Notes: generated by a model from the letters alone, not told the origin. Positions 1-11,807 are shown, counted from the first letter of the stretch. The stretch: 64,000 nt of DNA from Stagonosporopsis chrysanthemi (GCA_022560025.1 JAFISE010000011.1:267948-331947); one strand, 5' to 3'. Numbers and translations: made by a program.

Positions 1-61
1 AAGTGTAGATGTGTGCCGGTAGCTGTGTCTGTACCGGCATGATGTGCTAACCCATGATAAA

Positions 62-887
62 TTACCATCTTCCTCTCCCTCGCCCATGCCAGTTGCCGTC
101 CGGCGATCCGTTACCGCCACCGCCTCCTCTTCCTCTACCGTAGCCCGGCTCACGCTCTGGTGGTGCCTCGCCTCGCCTCCACTCGCCCGATGGGACCCCC
201 CCACTTGTTCTCCTGTCGTCGTAGGGCCTCCTGTCGTCGTATCTTCCTCCTCTTCCTCCACGGCCGAACGCAAAGTCTCCGCGTCCACCGTATGTGCCGG
301 ATGGACCTCGTCCTGGCCCAGAGACTGGTGGCGGGGCTGCTGGTACGCTTCCATCAGGTGAAGGCGGGAGAACAGCACATGTGACGTAGTCACCTATGAG
401 GAACTTGGCGTCGCCCAAGGTTTTATCTGGATCGCCATTCATTTGCTTCAGAGCCTCGGCAACAACTGTGCCGTCCCCATCCTCCGTCTCGCTTTTGTCG
501 TTTGCAGCACGTGCGCCGATTACGACAGATCCGATATCTCTGGAGAAGTAACGTCCTTGTGAGCCGGGCCGGTTGGAGCCTTGTATATCGGGATAGACAA
601 GTCGAAAGGCGATTCGTGCGCCAGCGTATGGTTGTGGTAACAAGCTAGGCATGGCACCCAGAAAGAGACCACACAGCTCTCGCAGGGTACAGCTTTGCCA
701 TGTGTATATTTGAAGGTGAGTGGGCAGGCGTGAGAGTGCTGGATCGAACTCATCGAGTCTAGTGCTACATATAAGTACTACATATATGTTCTCGAATTCA
801 GAAGACGCACCTGTGATATGATCCCTGCTTATAGAAAAGCCTCAACAGGAAAGGCGTGGTGGTCTCCCGGTCTACTTGGAGGGTCAT
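62..887 (-). CDS. SAP18-family protein with RGG tail
   Basis: Homologue of the Sin3-associated polypeptide SAP18, an ubiquitin-like-fold subunit known from Sin3 histone deacetylase and from the ASAP/PSAP exon-junction complexes, so nuclear. I join exons 887-811 and 758-62 (52-nt intron, frame kept), giving 257 aa. The start MTLQVDRETTTPFLLR and the following HLQIYTWQSCTLREL and FLIGDYVTCAV segments are typical of the family (residues about 1-160). Residues about 172-257 form a Gly/Arg-rich tail with many RG and RGG motifs and DDRR pairs, which animal SAP18 lacks at this length. It is divergent from PRP18 over 161 bp. The first exon is too short to stand out as an ORF. The family call is firm; the tail's role (RNA binding, arginine methylation) is inference. 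Confidence 0.88.
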
Positions 888-1048
888 GTTGGAGTGAACA
901 TTGGTGAGAAACGAATAAAGGTAACAAGCAATGGAGAAGGCGCGTCATACTGGAAGCTCCACTAGCGCTGTCTTGGCGCGTCACACTCGAGAATCTCGAA
1001 CTTGCGCACTCTTTCCTTGTCTACACGCAAGCAATACCCACCCTCACC
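888..1048. promoter_or_regulatory. Shared divergent promoter SAP18 / PRP18
   Basis: Only 161 bp separate the two start codons, so both RNA-processing-related genes must share this region for their 5' leaders and at least the core promoters. No clear TATA box is visible in it. Confidence 0.55.
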
Positions 1049-2131
1049 ATGGATTTTGCCAAGTTGATGGCAGCGCAAATTAACAAAGGCAAGCAAAGCG
1101 CTGCGTCTGCCCCGTCTGGCGACAAGAAATACCTTAAGCGTAGCGAAATCGAGGCTCGTAGACAGGCCGCCTATCGCGCAGAACAAGAGGCAGAAGAGAA
1201 GGCGCGTCAGGAAAGGCTGCAAAAGAAACGAAAGACGGAAGAGGAGGATGCAGAGAGAGAGGCTGAGAGGCAAGAGAAGCGGAGACGGCTTGCTGAAGCA
1301 TCTCATCGCATCAGGGATGAAGAAGAGGACGCAGAAGAGAGAAAGAGAAGAAAACGGTTAGGGCTACCTGACCTTCCACCGAAGCGGAAAGACAGCGAAG
1401 AAGGCACGCCGGTGCTTGAGGAAGAGGACGTTCCTGAAGATGACTTGATCGAGAAATTGCGAGCTCTGAACGAACCAGCGCGACTTTTTGGCGAAACGCA
1501 CAAACAACGGCTGAGGCGTTACAAGAAGCGCATAGGCGCGGATAGTCTAGCGGCGATATTGACAGACGGCCCTATACCCACCACGCTCCAACTTGTGCCA
1601 GAGAAAGATATGAAGGTAGAGCTTCAAATACCCAAAGACTCCGAAGCGCGAAGCTTCGTCTTTAGGCAGCTAGCCAGCTACTTCACAATGGTGCTTCGGG
1701 AATGGGACATTACTTTAGCACGGCGAGATGCAGATGTCAAGGAGAGTTACCAGGGCAAACAAGCATATGCCGCCATGATTCAAGCTCGCGAGAACATGCG
1801 GCCCTTGTTCAAGAAGCTAGAGAAGTTCGATCTCCCGGACAGCATCCTCCAGCCTGTCGTCGAGATTGTACACGCAGCGCAGGAGCGACGTTACGTTGAC
1901 GCGAATAACGGCTACCTTCGACTCAGTATAGGAAACGCTGCTTGGCCCATCGGTGTCACCATGGTTGGAATCCACGAGAGGAGTGCACGGGAGAAGCTGC
2001 ACGAGAATGAGAACTCCGCACACATCTTGAGTGACGAGAGTACGAGGAAATATCTGCAGAGCATCAAGAGGTGTCTGAGCTTTGTGCAAACCAGATGGCC
2101 TCCGACGGATCAAATGCAGTTGATGGGCTAG
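1049..2131 (+). CDS. prp18: Pre-mRNA splicing factor Prp18
   Basis: U5 snRNP-associated second-step splicing factor that helps 3' splice-site choice, acting in the nucleus with Slu7. A single exon of 360 aa. Residues about 30-115 are a highly charged Glu/Arg/Lys coiled-coil-like segment. EPARLFGET at 142-150 is the splicing factor motif shared with Prp4. The C-terminal part (about 195-355) carries the Prp18 domain, with FRQLASYFTMVLREWD and the NGYLRLSIGNAAWPIGVTMVG loop. That loop is the most conserved Prp18 region, which makes the identification firm. ATG 1049 is the first in-frame start and lies in a good context (CACCATGG). It is divergent from SAP18 and followed by a 5S rRNA gene. Confidence 0.96.
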   Translation: MDFAKLMAAQINKGKQSAASAPSGDKKYLKRSEIEARRQAAYRAEQEAEEKARQERLQKKRKTEEEDAEREAERQEKRRRLAEASHRIRDEEEDAEERKRRKRLGLPDLPPKRKDSEEGTPVLEEEDVPEDDLIEKLRALNEPARLFGETHKQRLRRYKKRIGADSLAAILTDGPIPTTLQLVPEKDMKVELQIPKDSEARSFVFRQLASYFTMVLREWDITLARRDADVKESYQGKQAYAAMIQARENMRPLFKKLEKFDLPDSILQPVVEIVHAAQERRYVDANNGYLRLSIGNAAWPIGVTMVGIHERSAREKLHENENSAHILSDESTRKYLQSIKRCLSFVQTRWPPTDQMQLMG

Positions 2132-2388
2132 GTCATCGTTATGGAAGCAAGTGCGAAGGAGGGGTCAAGAGCGATCTGTCTCATGCCGAAGGGACGATAA
2201 TGCATCAATCCTACAGCAGCTCCTATGTACAAGTGGTCTGTATAGGTGGTCTTAGTGTTCAAGACATGGTACAGCGAAACCTCATCAAATTCGGTTTAGC
2301 TTGCGTCTACACGACCAAGGAGTGGAAGCAATGGAGTCCGGCCGTGAGCGGGGCATGGTTATGATGATCTGAGAATTGATGTGATAAC

Positions 2389-2397
2389 TATATAAAT
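2389..2397 (+). promoter_or_regulatory. Upstream TATA element of 5S gene
   Basis: A TATATAAA sequence lies about 25-30 bp before the 5S start. Neurospora 5S genes are known to need a TATA at about -29. The second 5S copy has TATATATA at the same distance, which supports function. Confidence 0.6.
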
Positions 2398-2418
2398 CTG
2401 ACGATGATAGTAATTTCC

Positions 2419-2537
2419 ACATACGACCACAGGACGTTGAAAACAAGGCTTCCCGTTCGCTCAGCCCTATTTAAGCAACGTACCGGCGGATTAGTAGTTA
2501 GGTGGGTGACCACTAGCGAATACCCGCTGTTGTATGT
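2419..2537 (+). rRNA. 5S ribosomal RNA (copy 1)
   Basis: Dispersed 5S rRNA gene of 119 nt, transcribed by RNA polymerase III. The ends ACATACGAC and GTTGTATGT pair to form helix I. The internal GTTAGGTGGGTGACCAC and GGCTTCCCG..CGCTCAGCC blocks are classic 5S sequence. The ACGTT and AACGT segments can pair as helix II. A TATA element lies just upstream and T-runs just downstream. The copy at 31881-31999 differs at a single position. Several positions differ from my memory of the Neurospora sequence, but both copies share them, so they look like lineage variants rather than decay. Confidence 0.93.
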
Positions 2538-2558
2538 TTTTGTCGATTATATTTTTTT
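2537..2558 (+). terminator. Pol III terminator T-runs
   Basis: A run of five T begins at the 3' end of 5S copy 1 and a second run of seven T follows within 20 nt, the usual RNA polymerase III termination signal. Confidence 0.6.
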
Positions 2559-2970
2559 GGGTTATGGCACAAGCAAAGGTGCAAGACATATTTTGCTTGT
2601 TGCACGTTCACGTACTGGCGCTTATCTGCACACCCGTTTCAGAGGCGCTACTGCTGGGGTTGCTGATTGGCGCTTGCTCAATCTTGGTATCCCTGGCTTG
2701 ATACCTGACTTGGCAGCTACCTAGCCAACCTCTTGCGTCACTGGGACAGCCTGCGACTTCCTCACAATGCCATGATCTGCTCCAGGGGCTACAGTCGCTA
2801 TGTTTCCTGATTTCTTACGTGCGCTGGCCGCTCAGCGTCTCTCGCATCATCACAAATCCACGCGAAGCCCAGCTGGCTTGGAGCTTCGCACTTCGCACCT
2901 CACAGCCATTCCTTGACACATCAATTACACATTGAACACACGTATTACTGCTGCCCAGTTCGCTTGCAGA
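2559..2970. other. Intergenic, 5S to thaumatin-like gene
   Basis: I see no gene here. It is the leader and promoter side of the thaumatin-like gene. Any ORF running out of the 5S gene is fortuitous. Confidence 0.5.
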
Positions 2971-4251
2971 ATGCCTTGTCCCTTGAATCCTGGCTGGGCT
3001 CGCCAGTACTTTTGCGTTGCGCTTCTTCTCTGCATTGAGTTTCCGATCGCGTCAGGAATCCACCACATGTCTGTCAAAGCACCTCGCAAGCTGAACAAAC
3101 GGAAGTTAGACATCACTCCGCTACTCGTCACAAACAGCTGCCCTGATGATATTTGGCCTGGAATCTCTACCCAATCTGGTAACGGGCCTGAACTCACTGG
3201 ATTCAAGCTCTCACCTGGAGAGACCAAGAACCAGACCGTTTCGGAAGATTGGCAAGGTCGAGTGTGGGGCAGGACGAACTGCAGCTTCAACGACGATGGA
3301 AGTGCTCCTGCCAGTGGATCTGGGAAGGCTTGCTATTCTGGCGACTGTAATGGGATTTTGAACTGCAAAGTTGGTGTAAGCATACCTCAGAAGGCACACT
3401 TCATCGCAGCAGCTGACCTCGAAATAGGGCGATGTGCCTGTCTCGCTCGCGGAGTTCACACTTGATGCAGGTGACGGTCACACCTATTATGACATCTCGT
3501 TAGTCGACGGCTACAATATCCCCATAGCCATGGTTCTCCAACCCCTCGAGAATGTCACGCTTGACGACATCCCGCCAAACTTGACAAACCCTTCCTGCCA
3601 AGGCACCTCTGGTCTCCTGGCGCCGCAAGGCTATGATCCATACCCCGAGTATCCAGAGTTTCTCAGGACGAACACTTCATACCCTCTTCCTTGGGAAGAA
3701 AAGGTAGATAATAACAAGATATCTCGGTGGTGTCCATGGGATCTTCAGCAGTCGCCTCCCGATAAGCCTGGTGATGGCGTCTACCCATACCCCGACGACA
3801 ATATCGAGCGGCCTTCCTTCAACCCCTGCTTCTCTGCTTGTGCAAAGAACAATAAGCCTGAAGATTGCTGCACAGGAGATTACAACTCCGCCAGCAAGTG
3901 TCAGCCTGGAGATTATTCGAAAAATGTCAAGGAGGTGTGTCCGGATGCTTACAGTTTCGGTAAGTTTAAATCGAGCTGCGAACACCTTTGTGCATGAGCT
4001 GATTGACGCCAGCATTCGATGACCAAACTTCGACATTCATCATTCCTTCGGGCGCTGGGTTTGAGGTGGTCTTCTGTCCGGGCGCACGATCGACAAACAT
4101 CTTGGACACCAGCATGGCCGAGATGCAACAGCTTTCGCAGCAGGGGAAAGTGGATCACCAGAGAGTCAGGTTGATGATGGAGCGGAGACAGGAAATGTTC
4201 AAGAGGGACTACAAATCGCCAGGTCTCTTCTCCGAATGGTGGTGGTTTTGA
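2971..4251 (+). CDS. Thaumatin-like secreted protein
   Basis: Secreted member of the thaumatin/PR5 family (PF00314), often beta-glucan-binding in fungi. Exons are 2971-3375, 3428-3959 and 4013-4251, giving 391 aa. The donors GTAAGC and GTAAGT and both acceptors keep frame. An upstream ATG at 2932 is possible, but the one at 2971 gives a better signal peptide (MPCPLNPGWAR then hydrophobic QYFCVALLLCIEF). Family features are the NSCPDDIWPGI opening, GRVWGRTNCSF, CYSGDCNG, VPVSLAEFTLD, YYDISLVDGYNIP and, further on, paired cysteines including EDCCTGDYN. The last exon ends in FSEWWWF with no anchor, so free secretion is likely. The substrate is not evident. Confidence 0.88.
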
Positions 4252-5182
4252 GTATAAGGCTCCTGCTTGCTTTGGCAAGGCTAAAGGTGGTTTCGCGTTG
4301 CTCGTGTGCTTGCATAATTCTATACCCTTTTGATTCCTCTTATATAACACATTGCCCGCTGTTGCAGTTCTTGTCATGCCTAATGATTTTGACGGGCCTC
4401 AATTCCGTGTACTACACAAGAATTGAGATGTACGGACAAGAAGTATCCTTTCGACTGTGGTGCGAACCTGGATATGCTTTTTTGTTTGCAAGCATGATTC
4501 GTTGGGACGGAACATTGCAACGGCGATTCCGAATACAGGCCCGCTTTTTCCTATCTTTGCGAGCAGGAGTTGCTAGTCCGGTCCGTAAGACCTTCACGAG
4601 GTCTGAAGCATGCAGGCAATGAGCTCCGCAGAGACCTTTGTGACTGATGTGCGAAGAGCTCGTGGGACTAGGAGCCTCGCTAGCTCCCACGCGGCGCGGG
4701 CGCCGGCTCCACCGGCAGATGAGCCCATCCATCCTCAACCTCTATCCACAACGCTTTCGGTTTCAGACACCCGCCTGGCTCACGGAGGCCTCAACCCCGC
4801 TCCTATTCTGATGGAGTCACTGTCTACTGGAGCATAGCGTGGCGTATGAGCAGCTGACCTTCTCGAGCTTGGGCCAATTGTTCCAAGACGATATAATACG
4901 CTAGCCAACCTGGGAACGGAGGCCCAGCTCCGTGTATCTTCTGGTCGATTACCGTAGGGTCTGAACAGTTGCATGCACCTCAACCGGGCTTGAGACACGC
5001 CGGCCGAGCTTCTGCCGTGCCTGTGCCGCCTGAAAGCCGGTAAAAATATATGGGCAGAAGGACCCTTTGTTTATCTTATAGTAAAGAAGGCACTTCTTCC
5101 TTTGATCTACCCCACTCAGAGTTTCGACGAGCTACTATATGAGCTCCATTAAAGCTGTGGCAGACACCTCAAACTCGATATT
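4252..5182. other. Intergenic, thaumatin to beta-mannosidase
   Basis: About 930 bp without a convincing gene. The short ORFs on both strands show no family resemblance. The right end must hold the beta-mannosidase promoter. Confidence 0.5.
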
Positions 5183-7867
5183 ATGGCGAAGGCTCAACCA
5201 TTGGCTGTTCAGCGTCTGACCGACGGTTGGACATTCAAGCAAGCAGACGACACAGCCGAGGACGCGTGGCTTTCAGTCAAAACTGTTCCTACAAATGTCC
5301 ATTTGGACCTCGTTGAGCATGGAAAGTAAGCAAACTTGTCAATCAGTGAATTGGACATCCGGCGCTCACATCAAGATTAGGATTCCTGATCCGTTTTTGG
5401 GTTTCAATGAATTGAAGGCAGAATGGGTTGCAGACAAAGCGTGGACATACAAGATCACGCTGCCACAGGTCGGCGAGGCCAAACACACGACAGTCCATGT
5501 TCTAGCATTCGATGGCCTTGACACATTTGCGACTGTCACGCTAAACGGCAAGACTATTCTTGAGAGCGACAACATGTTCGTCCCACACCGTGTCGACGTC
5601 ACAAAGGAGCTGAAGCTCGAAGCGGAAAACGTGCTCGAAATTAACTTCAAGTCCGCCAGACTAGAAGCAATCAAGATCCGTGAGGCTCACCCGGAACATA
5701 CGTGGGTAGGTTTTAATGGAGATATGTCGCGACTTGCAGTGAGAAAAGCACAATACCACTGGGGCTGGGATTGGGGGCCAATCCTCAACACTTGCGGTCC
5801 ATGGCGTGGAGTGCGACTCGAAACATACCAAGCTCGTGTGGCAGACGTCAGAGTCGACTATAAGCTGGACGACAATCTGAAATCAGTACAAGGCACCATC
5901 GCGGCCGTCGTCGAAGGCTCTTCGGCCAAAAGTGTAACATTCAGTGTTCAAGATGGCGACAGGCAGGTCTTTAAGGAGACTGCGGGCATCAGCGATGGTG
6001 TCGCCAAGGTCGAATTCCACGTGAACAACCCGAAGCTATGGTATCCACATGGTTACGGCGAGCAGCCCTTATACAAAGTCACGGCAACAGTGTCAGCAGA
6101 TGAGATCGACCTCCATTCCATTACCCGTCGCACCGGATTTCGCAGGGGCGAACTGGTTCAAGAGCCAGATAAGATTGGCAAGACCTTTTTCTTCCGAATC
6201 AATGGCATTGACGTTTTCTGTGGCGGTTCAGACTGGATTCCAGCGGACAATTTTACACCGAGAATTACCGAAGAGAAGTATCGCAAGTGGCTTGAGATGA
6301 TGGTCGATGGTTACCAAATCATGATCAGAATCTGGGGAGGGGGGATCTGGGAAGAAGACATCTTCTACGAACTTTGCGACGAGCTTGGCATCCTCGTCTG
6401 GCAGGACTTCATGTTTGGCTGCGGCAACTATCCTGCGTTCCCAGAGATATTGAAGTCGATTAAGGAAGAGTGTGTAGCCAACGTAGCTCGACTGAGGCAT
6501 CACCCCTCCCTTGTCATCTACGCTGGCAACAACGAGGACTACCAAGTGCAAGAGTCGTTTGGTTTGACATACAACTATGAGGACAAAGACCCAGAGAGCT
6601 GGTTGAAGACTAACTTCCCTGCCCGATACATATATGAGAAAGTAAGTGGTACACAGCAAGAACTACGGGTATTAAAGCTAACTGGCTACCAACCAGCTTC
6701 TTCCTGAAGTCGTTGTTGCTGAAAGTCCGCATGTACCATACCATCCAGGGTCGCCATGGGGTGATGGGCTGAAGACTTCAAATACCACAATTGGAGACAT
6801 GCACCAATGGAATGTCTGGCACGGTACGCAGGAGAAATACCAAATCTTCGATACACTTGGTGGCCGCTTCAACAGCGAATTCGGAATGGAAGCCTTTCCG
6901 CACATTGATACCATCAAATACTACTGCACTGATCCCACACAGTTGTTCCCCCAGAGCCACATGATAGACTTTCACAACAAAGCCGATGGCCACGAGCGAA
7001 GGATTGCGACGTATCTTGTGGAGAACTTCCGCACTAAAACAGATCTTGAGGTGCGTTGTTTGTGGATAACATATCAAAAGCGGATGTGCTGACAGATCAC
7101 AGGGTTTTGTTCACTTGACCCAATTATCACAAGCTGAGGCACTAATGTTCGGCTACCGGGGCTGGAGGCGACAATGGGGCCAGGAGCGTTTCTGCGGAGG
7201 TGCCCTTGTTTGGCAATTGAACGATTGCTGGCCAGTGACCTCGTGGTCCATCGTTGACTTCTTTCAGCGGAAAAAGCCTGCGTACTACGCTATGCGCCGT
7301 GTCCTTGCCCCCATCGCGGTTGCCGTCAAGCGTGCCCACTTCGATTGGAGCGTTGTGCATGCCCGGGTACCGCCCAAGAGCGACTTCGAACTATGGGTGG
7401 CTTGTCAGAAGCAGGAGGACATCAAGGCCACAGTTGAGCTGAGATTCATTAGCATCAAGACCGGCAAAGATATCAAGGAGAAAATCGTCAAGAAGGACAT
7501 TACTCTTGTTCAGAACGGCACGACAGATGTGCTGTCCGGCATGATCGATAACGTGGAGGAGGAGCCCCACGTGCTCGCAGCACGAGTATGGGTTGATGGC
7601 GAGATTGTGTCAAGAGATGTTGACTGGCCACAACCACTAAAATACCTTGACTTTGAGGACCGTGGCATTGAGGTTGTACCTCAGGGCAACACAATTCTAG
7701 TCAAGGCCGACAAGCCCACAAAGGGTCTCGTCTTTGAGGAGAGGGCGGGTGTGCTTGTCCACGACAGCGCCATTGACGTGGTCCCTGGAGATGAGCAAAC
7801 TATCAAGGTTCGAGGGCTGGGTAAACAGGATGAAGCGTTGAAGTGGAGGTATCTTGGCCAGGACTGA
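5183..7867 (+). CDS. mndB: Beta-mannosidase, GH2, intracellular type
   Basis: Hydrolyses terminal beta-1,4-mannose from manno-oligosaccharides and N-glycan remnants. Exons 5183-5325, 5381-6641, 6697-7050 and 7103-7867 join in frame to 840 aa. That matches the fungal B-type enzymes, which lack a signal peptide, as here (MAKAQPLAVQRLTDGW). GH2 landmarks are WGWDWGP (sugar-binding domain end), FFRINGIDVFCGGSDWIPAD, and IRIWGGGIWEEDIFYELCDELGILVWQDFMF split over the barrel. The acid/base Glu is in AGNNED (E433) and the nucleophile is in RFNSEFGME (E529). ALMFGYRGWRRQWGQ and GALVWQLNDCWPVTSWSIVDF close the catalytic domain. All expected catalytic residues are present. Confidence 0.95.
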
Positions 7868-9299
7868 GTTCAGCCTGCAGAAGACCGGACAAATGAGATA
7901 TGCTGCGTGTAAATTCCAAAACAGCAATGTCTGTGCATATAGGATCTAAGTGGTTCAACTACAGCAGCGTTACATGCCTCCATCTCATTGAAGGAAACGC
8001 ACAACCACAATCTCAACGAAGCAGGTCGCTACGCGTCAGATGCACTCGACTTTGCAGATATTTGACGGTGGCTATAGTACGCCACAGCGGGCACCCCACC
8101 AACAACCAGGAAGTTTTCCGTGCTTGTTGTCACCTGTGCAGGATCGCGTGCCTCAACGACGATCCTGCATCATCACTCCATCGACAACGGCCTGCCCGCG
8201 TCCGCGGCCGCGTTGCTTAACGAAGATCATATGTCAAGCAAGTATAGACTGTGTGCCTGGCCAAGTCGTGTAAATGAGACTCATCCTTAGAGTTTGCTGG
8301 GCTGCTCAACGAGTGTCCGTTGTGCAATGCGTTGCTGCTGGCGCTCTCTGCAGGGCTGTCGGATGGTCTCGATGCGCCCTGGTCCCACTTACTGCGAAGT
8401 GACCAGGCAAAAGGGACTAGCGACCCATCTGTTCATCGTGCGAGCAAAGCTCCAACTCCACCAATCAAGCTATGCTACCTTGCTGCACCCCAGCTTTGCG
8501 CACACCCCCTAGCAACGCCCATATCCGCAGCCATTGGGCACCAGTTGATTCTGGGTAAGTGTTCCATACGGGTAGTCAAAGGCTTTGGGGTGCAGATGCA
8601 CCGAGAGAGGCCGACGTCGCACTTCCCGAGGTATCTGAGATGACGATAGTCTTTTCATGACCTCTCACCATCGCCATTCGATCGCTGATTCTCCAGTATT
8701 TATGGGGGCATGGTCTGACTCGGCATTCGACGTGAGTAGTCGCCGCGCCGGCCCTCCAGCGCCAGAATCAACGTTGACGGGTTCTGAGCAGGCAGTTCTC
8801 AATCTCGCTTAGCCTCCGCTTCCTCTTTCCGTCCATCCGGCTCCACACCCGCATACTCTTCCTTGCACCGTCTTTGAATGTCATATTGCGGGGACGAATG
8901 GTATGCTTTCTGCAAAATTCTTCCTGTACGATGTCGCTAATCAAATCATGCGCAGCGGCGCCGACCTTGTGAGAACATGAGCGGCAGGTTTAACGTGCAC
9001 TCTGCATATTGACGATTCGATTGTGGAGCCGAACTCTGAACGCCCATACACCTGCATCGACTGCATATTCTTGGCCACTCACTTCATTCTCGTGCCGGTT
9101 TCTCCGATATAACGAGATTGAGCCTGAATCCCTAGACGGCTTGCAGCCATCTTGCACCTGTATAGATTCCATTACGCTGGTCTCTGGTACCGGCTCATCA
9201 TATTGCAAAGCAAATCTACCGACATCCAGTCTGCAACGGGCGGCTTCACTTATAGTTTTTCAGCCTTCCACATGCATCCTGGCGCGAAAGGCCTGTAGC
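7868..9299. other. Intergenic, beta-mannosidase to Zn2Cys6 gene
   Basis: About 1.4 kb without a supported gene. It likely contains the long promoter and leader of the Zn2Cys6 regulator. The in-frame upstream extension of its first exon (to about 9009) has no cluster-like features and I treat it as leader. Confidence 0.45.
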
Positions 9300-11807
9300 A
9301 TGTTCCATACGTTTCAGTCGACTGCGGGGCAGCGTCAAGCTGCTGGCGAGGTTGACTTTGCGGGGAAACCATCAAGGTCAACAGGCTCCCGACGAATATC
9401 AACCAGCAACGCATGCGTTGAGTGTAGACGGCGCAAGATCCGATGTGATGGATCACAGCCGTGTGGACAGTGCCAGTGGTACCAACATCCAGAAGTAAGA
9501 CTCAAATTTGGAGTGCCTTGCAGATTTGACAGCACGGGATCGTCCTAAGCTAACATCAAGAAGGCATGTAGCTATTCAAAACCCGCACAACGAGTCGTGC
9601 CTAGTCGCAAGTATGCGCCCTTCACGACATCCAATATTCGAGAACTTACTGACTATGAGCAGACTGGTCGATAAGCTATCGGGCAACATTGAACTCTACA
9701 GAAACATCTTGATCAAGCTCGTGGGAAATACGCAACTCGACTCGTTAGCAAACTTGTCTCGAGAAGAACTTTTGCAGATCGCTTTGGCCTCTCCAGATGT
9801 CAGACAAGGGACGTCACCCTCTATAGCAAATGCGCGGGCTATGTCAGAAATTCACACCGGCTCGGATGGCGCCGACAGCCTTGAAGCCCTCGAACAAGCA
9901 CCGCCAGAGGATCCGTACTGGGATGAAGCACGAAAGCATCAGGTTCGTGTCCAGGGCATATCAGATGATGTCAACGGACTTTCCATGTCTGTGGATAGGC
10001 TATCATCATACGTTGGAATCTCTTCAATCACGGCAGCCCTAAAGGTTATAGTCCGTTGTGCCCCACAAGCACGACCGCTGCTTACAAACAGCAATCAAGC
10101 AGAGACAGCAGTCCCTAGTAGGGCGAATTCCCCACCACCCGAGCTAACGAACAACCATCCACTCGCGCTACCCTCACAGGCACAGGGAGAACGTCTCATC
10201 GAAAGTTATTTTGATCGATGCCACCCTTTCTTCCCACTAATCGACGAGAGGAAATTTTGGGCTACCTATCTCCATGGAAATCGGACGGACTCACAGTGGC
10301 TAGCTTTACTCAATATTGTGTTCGCTGTGGGTTCGTTGGCATCTTCGACAGCTGATAACCAAGCGCACTATACATACTTCAGCCGATCGCGAAAGCACAT
10401 GTCTCTTGATTCGTTCGGTAGTGGCAATATTGAGGTCTTGCAAGCTTTGGCCATAATGAGTGGCTACTACATGCACTACCTCAACCGACCGAATGAAGCA
10501 CACTCGCTGATGGGTGGTACTCTGCGTATGGCTACGTCATTGGGTTTACATCGTGAGTACTCAGAACGTAACGACACAGGCAGGCAGCTAGCACCACCCG
10601 AAGAAGAAGAAGCTATATCGCCTGAGATGAGGCGACGGATGTGGTGGAGCTTGTTTTGTCTTGACGCGTGGGCATCGACAACGACGGGTAGACCGTCCTT
10701 GGGCAGAATGGGACCATCCATCACAGTCATGAAGCCTGGTACAGCTGCTAATGCTGTAAGTGCTTTTATGAGTACCGAATGAGGTGCATACTGACATCGG
10801 AATAGGTGCCAACCATCATCATGCCGAACAGCCCCCAATACATGGATCAGCTCAAATTGCTCCCTCTGACCCATGCCTCAACCTTCTGTGCAATTGCCAC
10901 TAAGATCCAGGACCGGCTCGTTGAGTCGCCCCTTCTCCCACACGCTGAAACGGCTGCGTACGATACACAGATCTCAAAGTGGCATGAAGAGCTCCCATCT
11001 GTCCTGTCTAGTTACGAGGAGAAATGCCCAGAGTTCCTTCATCGAGTACGGTTAGTCATGAGGTGGCGCTTCCACAACATCCGAATTGTTTTACACCGAC
11101 CTGTACTTCTGACGACCGCCCTCCGAGGGTGCGCATTCGCTGTCCTGACCACAGAAGAGAAGACTGCAGTTGAGAAGTGTCGCGCAGTGGCAAGCCTTAC
11201 CATTGAAGAGATCAGCAGGGATTGCATGCTTGACCTCATCTGTGGGTGGAACGCAGTATGGTTCTGCTTTCAAGCTTGCATGGTTCCTCTGGTTTCTCTG
11301 TTTAGTGATACCAGTCAACCAGAGGAGATCGAAAAGTGGACGGCAAGTATCGAGACAGCACTTGCTTTCTTCGATCGCATCAAAGACTGGAGCATAGCAG
11401 CCAAAAGGAGTGCAGATGCGGTCGCCAGACTGTACACAGCCTATAAAGCCCAGAAAACAATACCGCCACAACCGTCCATTCCGCCAACCCCCCAGATGCA
11501 GATGAGACAACAGCAGCAGCCACAGGCTTATGATTTGTCTAACAACTATTCACAACTGGATATGCTGAACGCTGGTCTTAATACAAGTCAACCTCCTTTC
11601 GACTATAACGCTGCCGGGCTACAGAATTGGCCCAATACGAACATCAACGATCCGAATTACTTGAATTACTTCTGGGATGACATGATGTGGGACACGAATC
11701 TACCAGATATGCAAGATGCACCATATGGCATAAACAACGTTTACGACTTCACGGGCGCGGCGCAAGACTCTGGTATTGATGGGGCGTACTGGATGCATGG
11801 TAATTGA
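9300..11807 (+). CDS. Zn2Cys6 fungal-specific transcription factor
   Basis: Nuclear DNA-binding regulator of about 778 aa. Exons are 9300-9494, 9564-9610, 9663-10755 and 10806-11807. The zinc cluster starts at C39 (CVECRRRKIRCDGSQPCGQC) and ends in exon 2 at ACSYSK. With the acceptor at 9563 the pattern is C-x2-C-x6-C-x5-C-x2-C-x8-C. Exon 3 continues with the linker RKLVDKLSGNIELYRNIL. The middle region holds the PF04082 domain (ESYFDRCHPFFPLIDERKFW; LGLHREYSER; MRRRMWWSLFCLDAW). The C-terminus is Gln- and Asn-rich, typical of an activation region. The start ATG 9300 is the nearest in-frame ATG. The target pathway is unknown; the neighbouring SDR or beta-mannosidase could be targets, but nothing shows it. 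Confidence 0.88.

Noticed and set aside
2404..2724. 106-codon ORF and its relative on the minus strand at 31685-31981, which look like a repeated protein
   Set aside because: The shared part is the 5S rRNA gene translated; the similarity is RNA, not protein.
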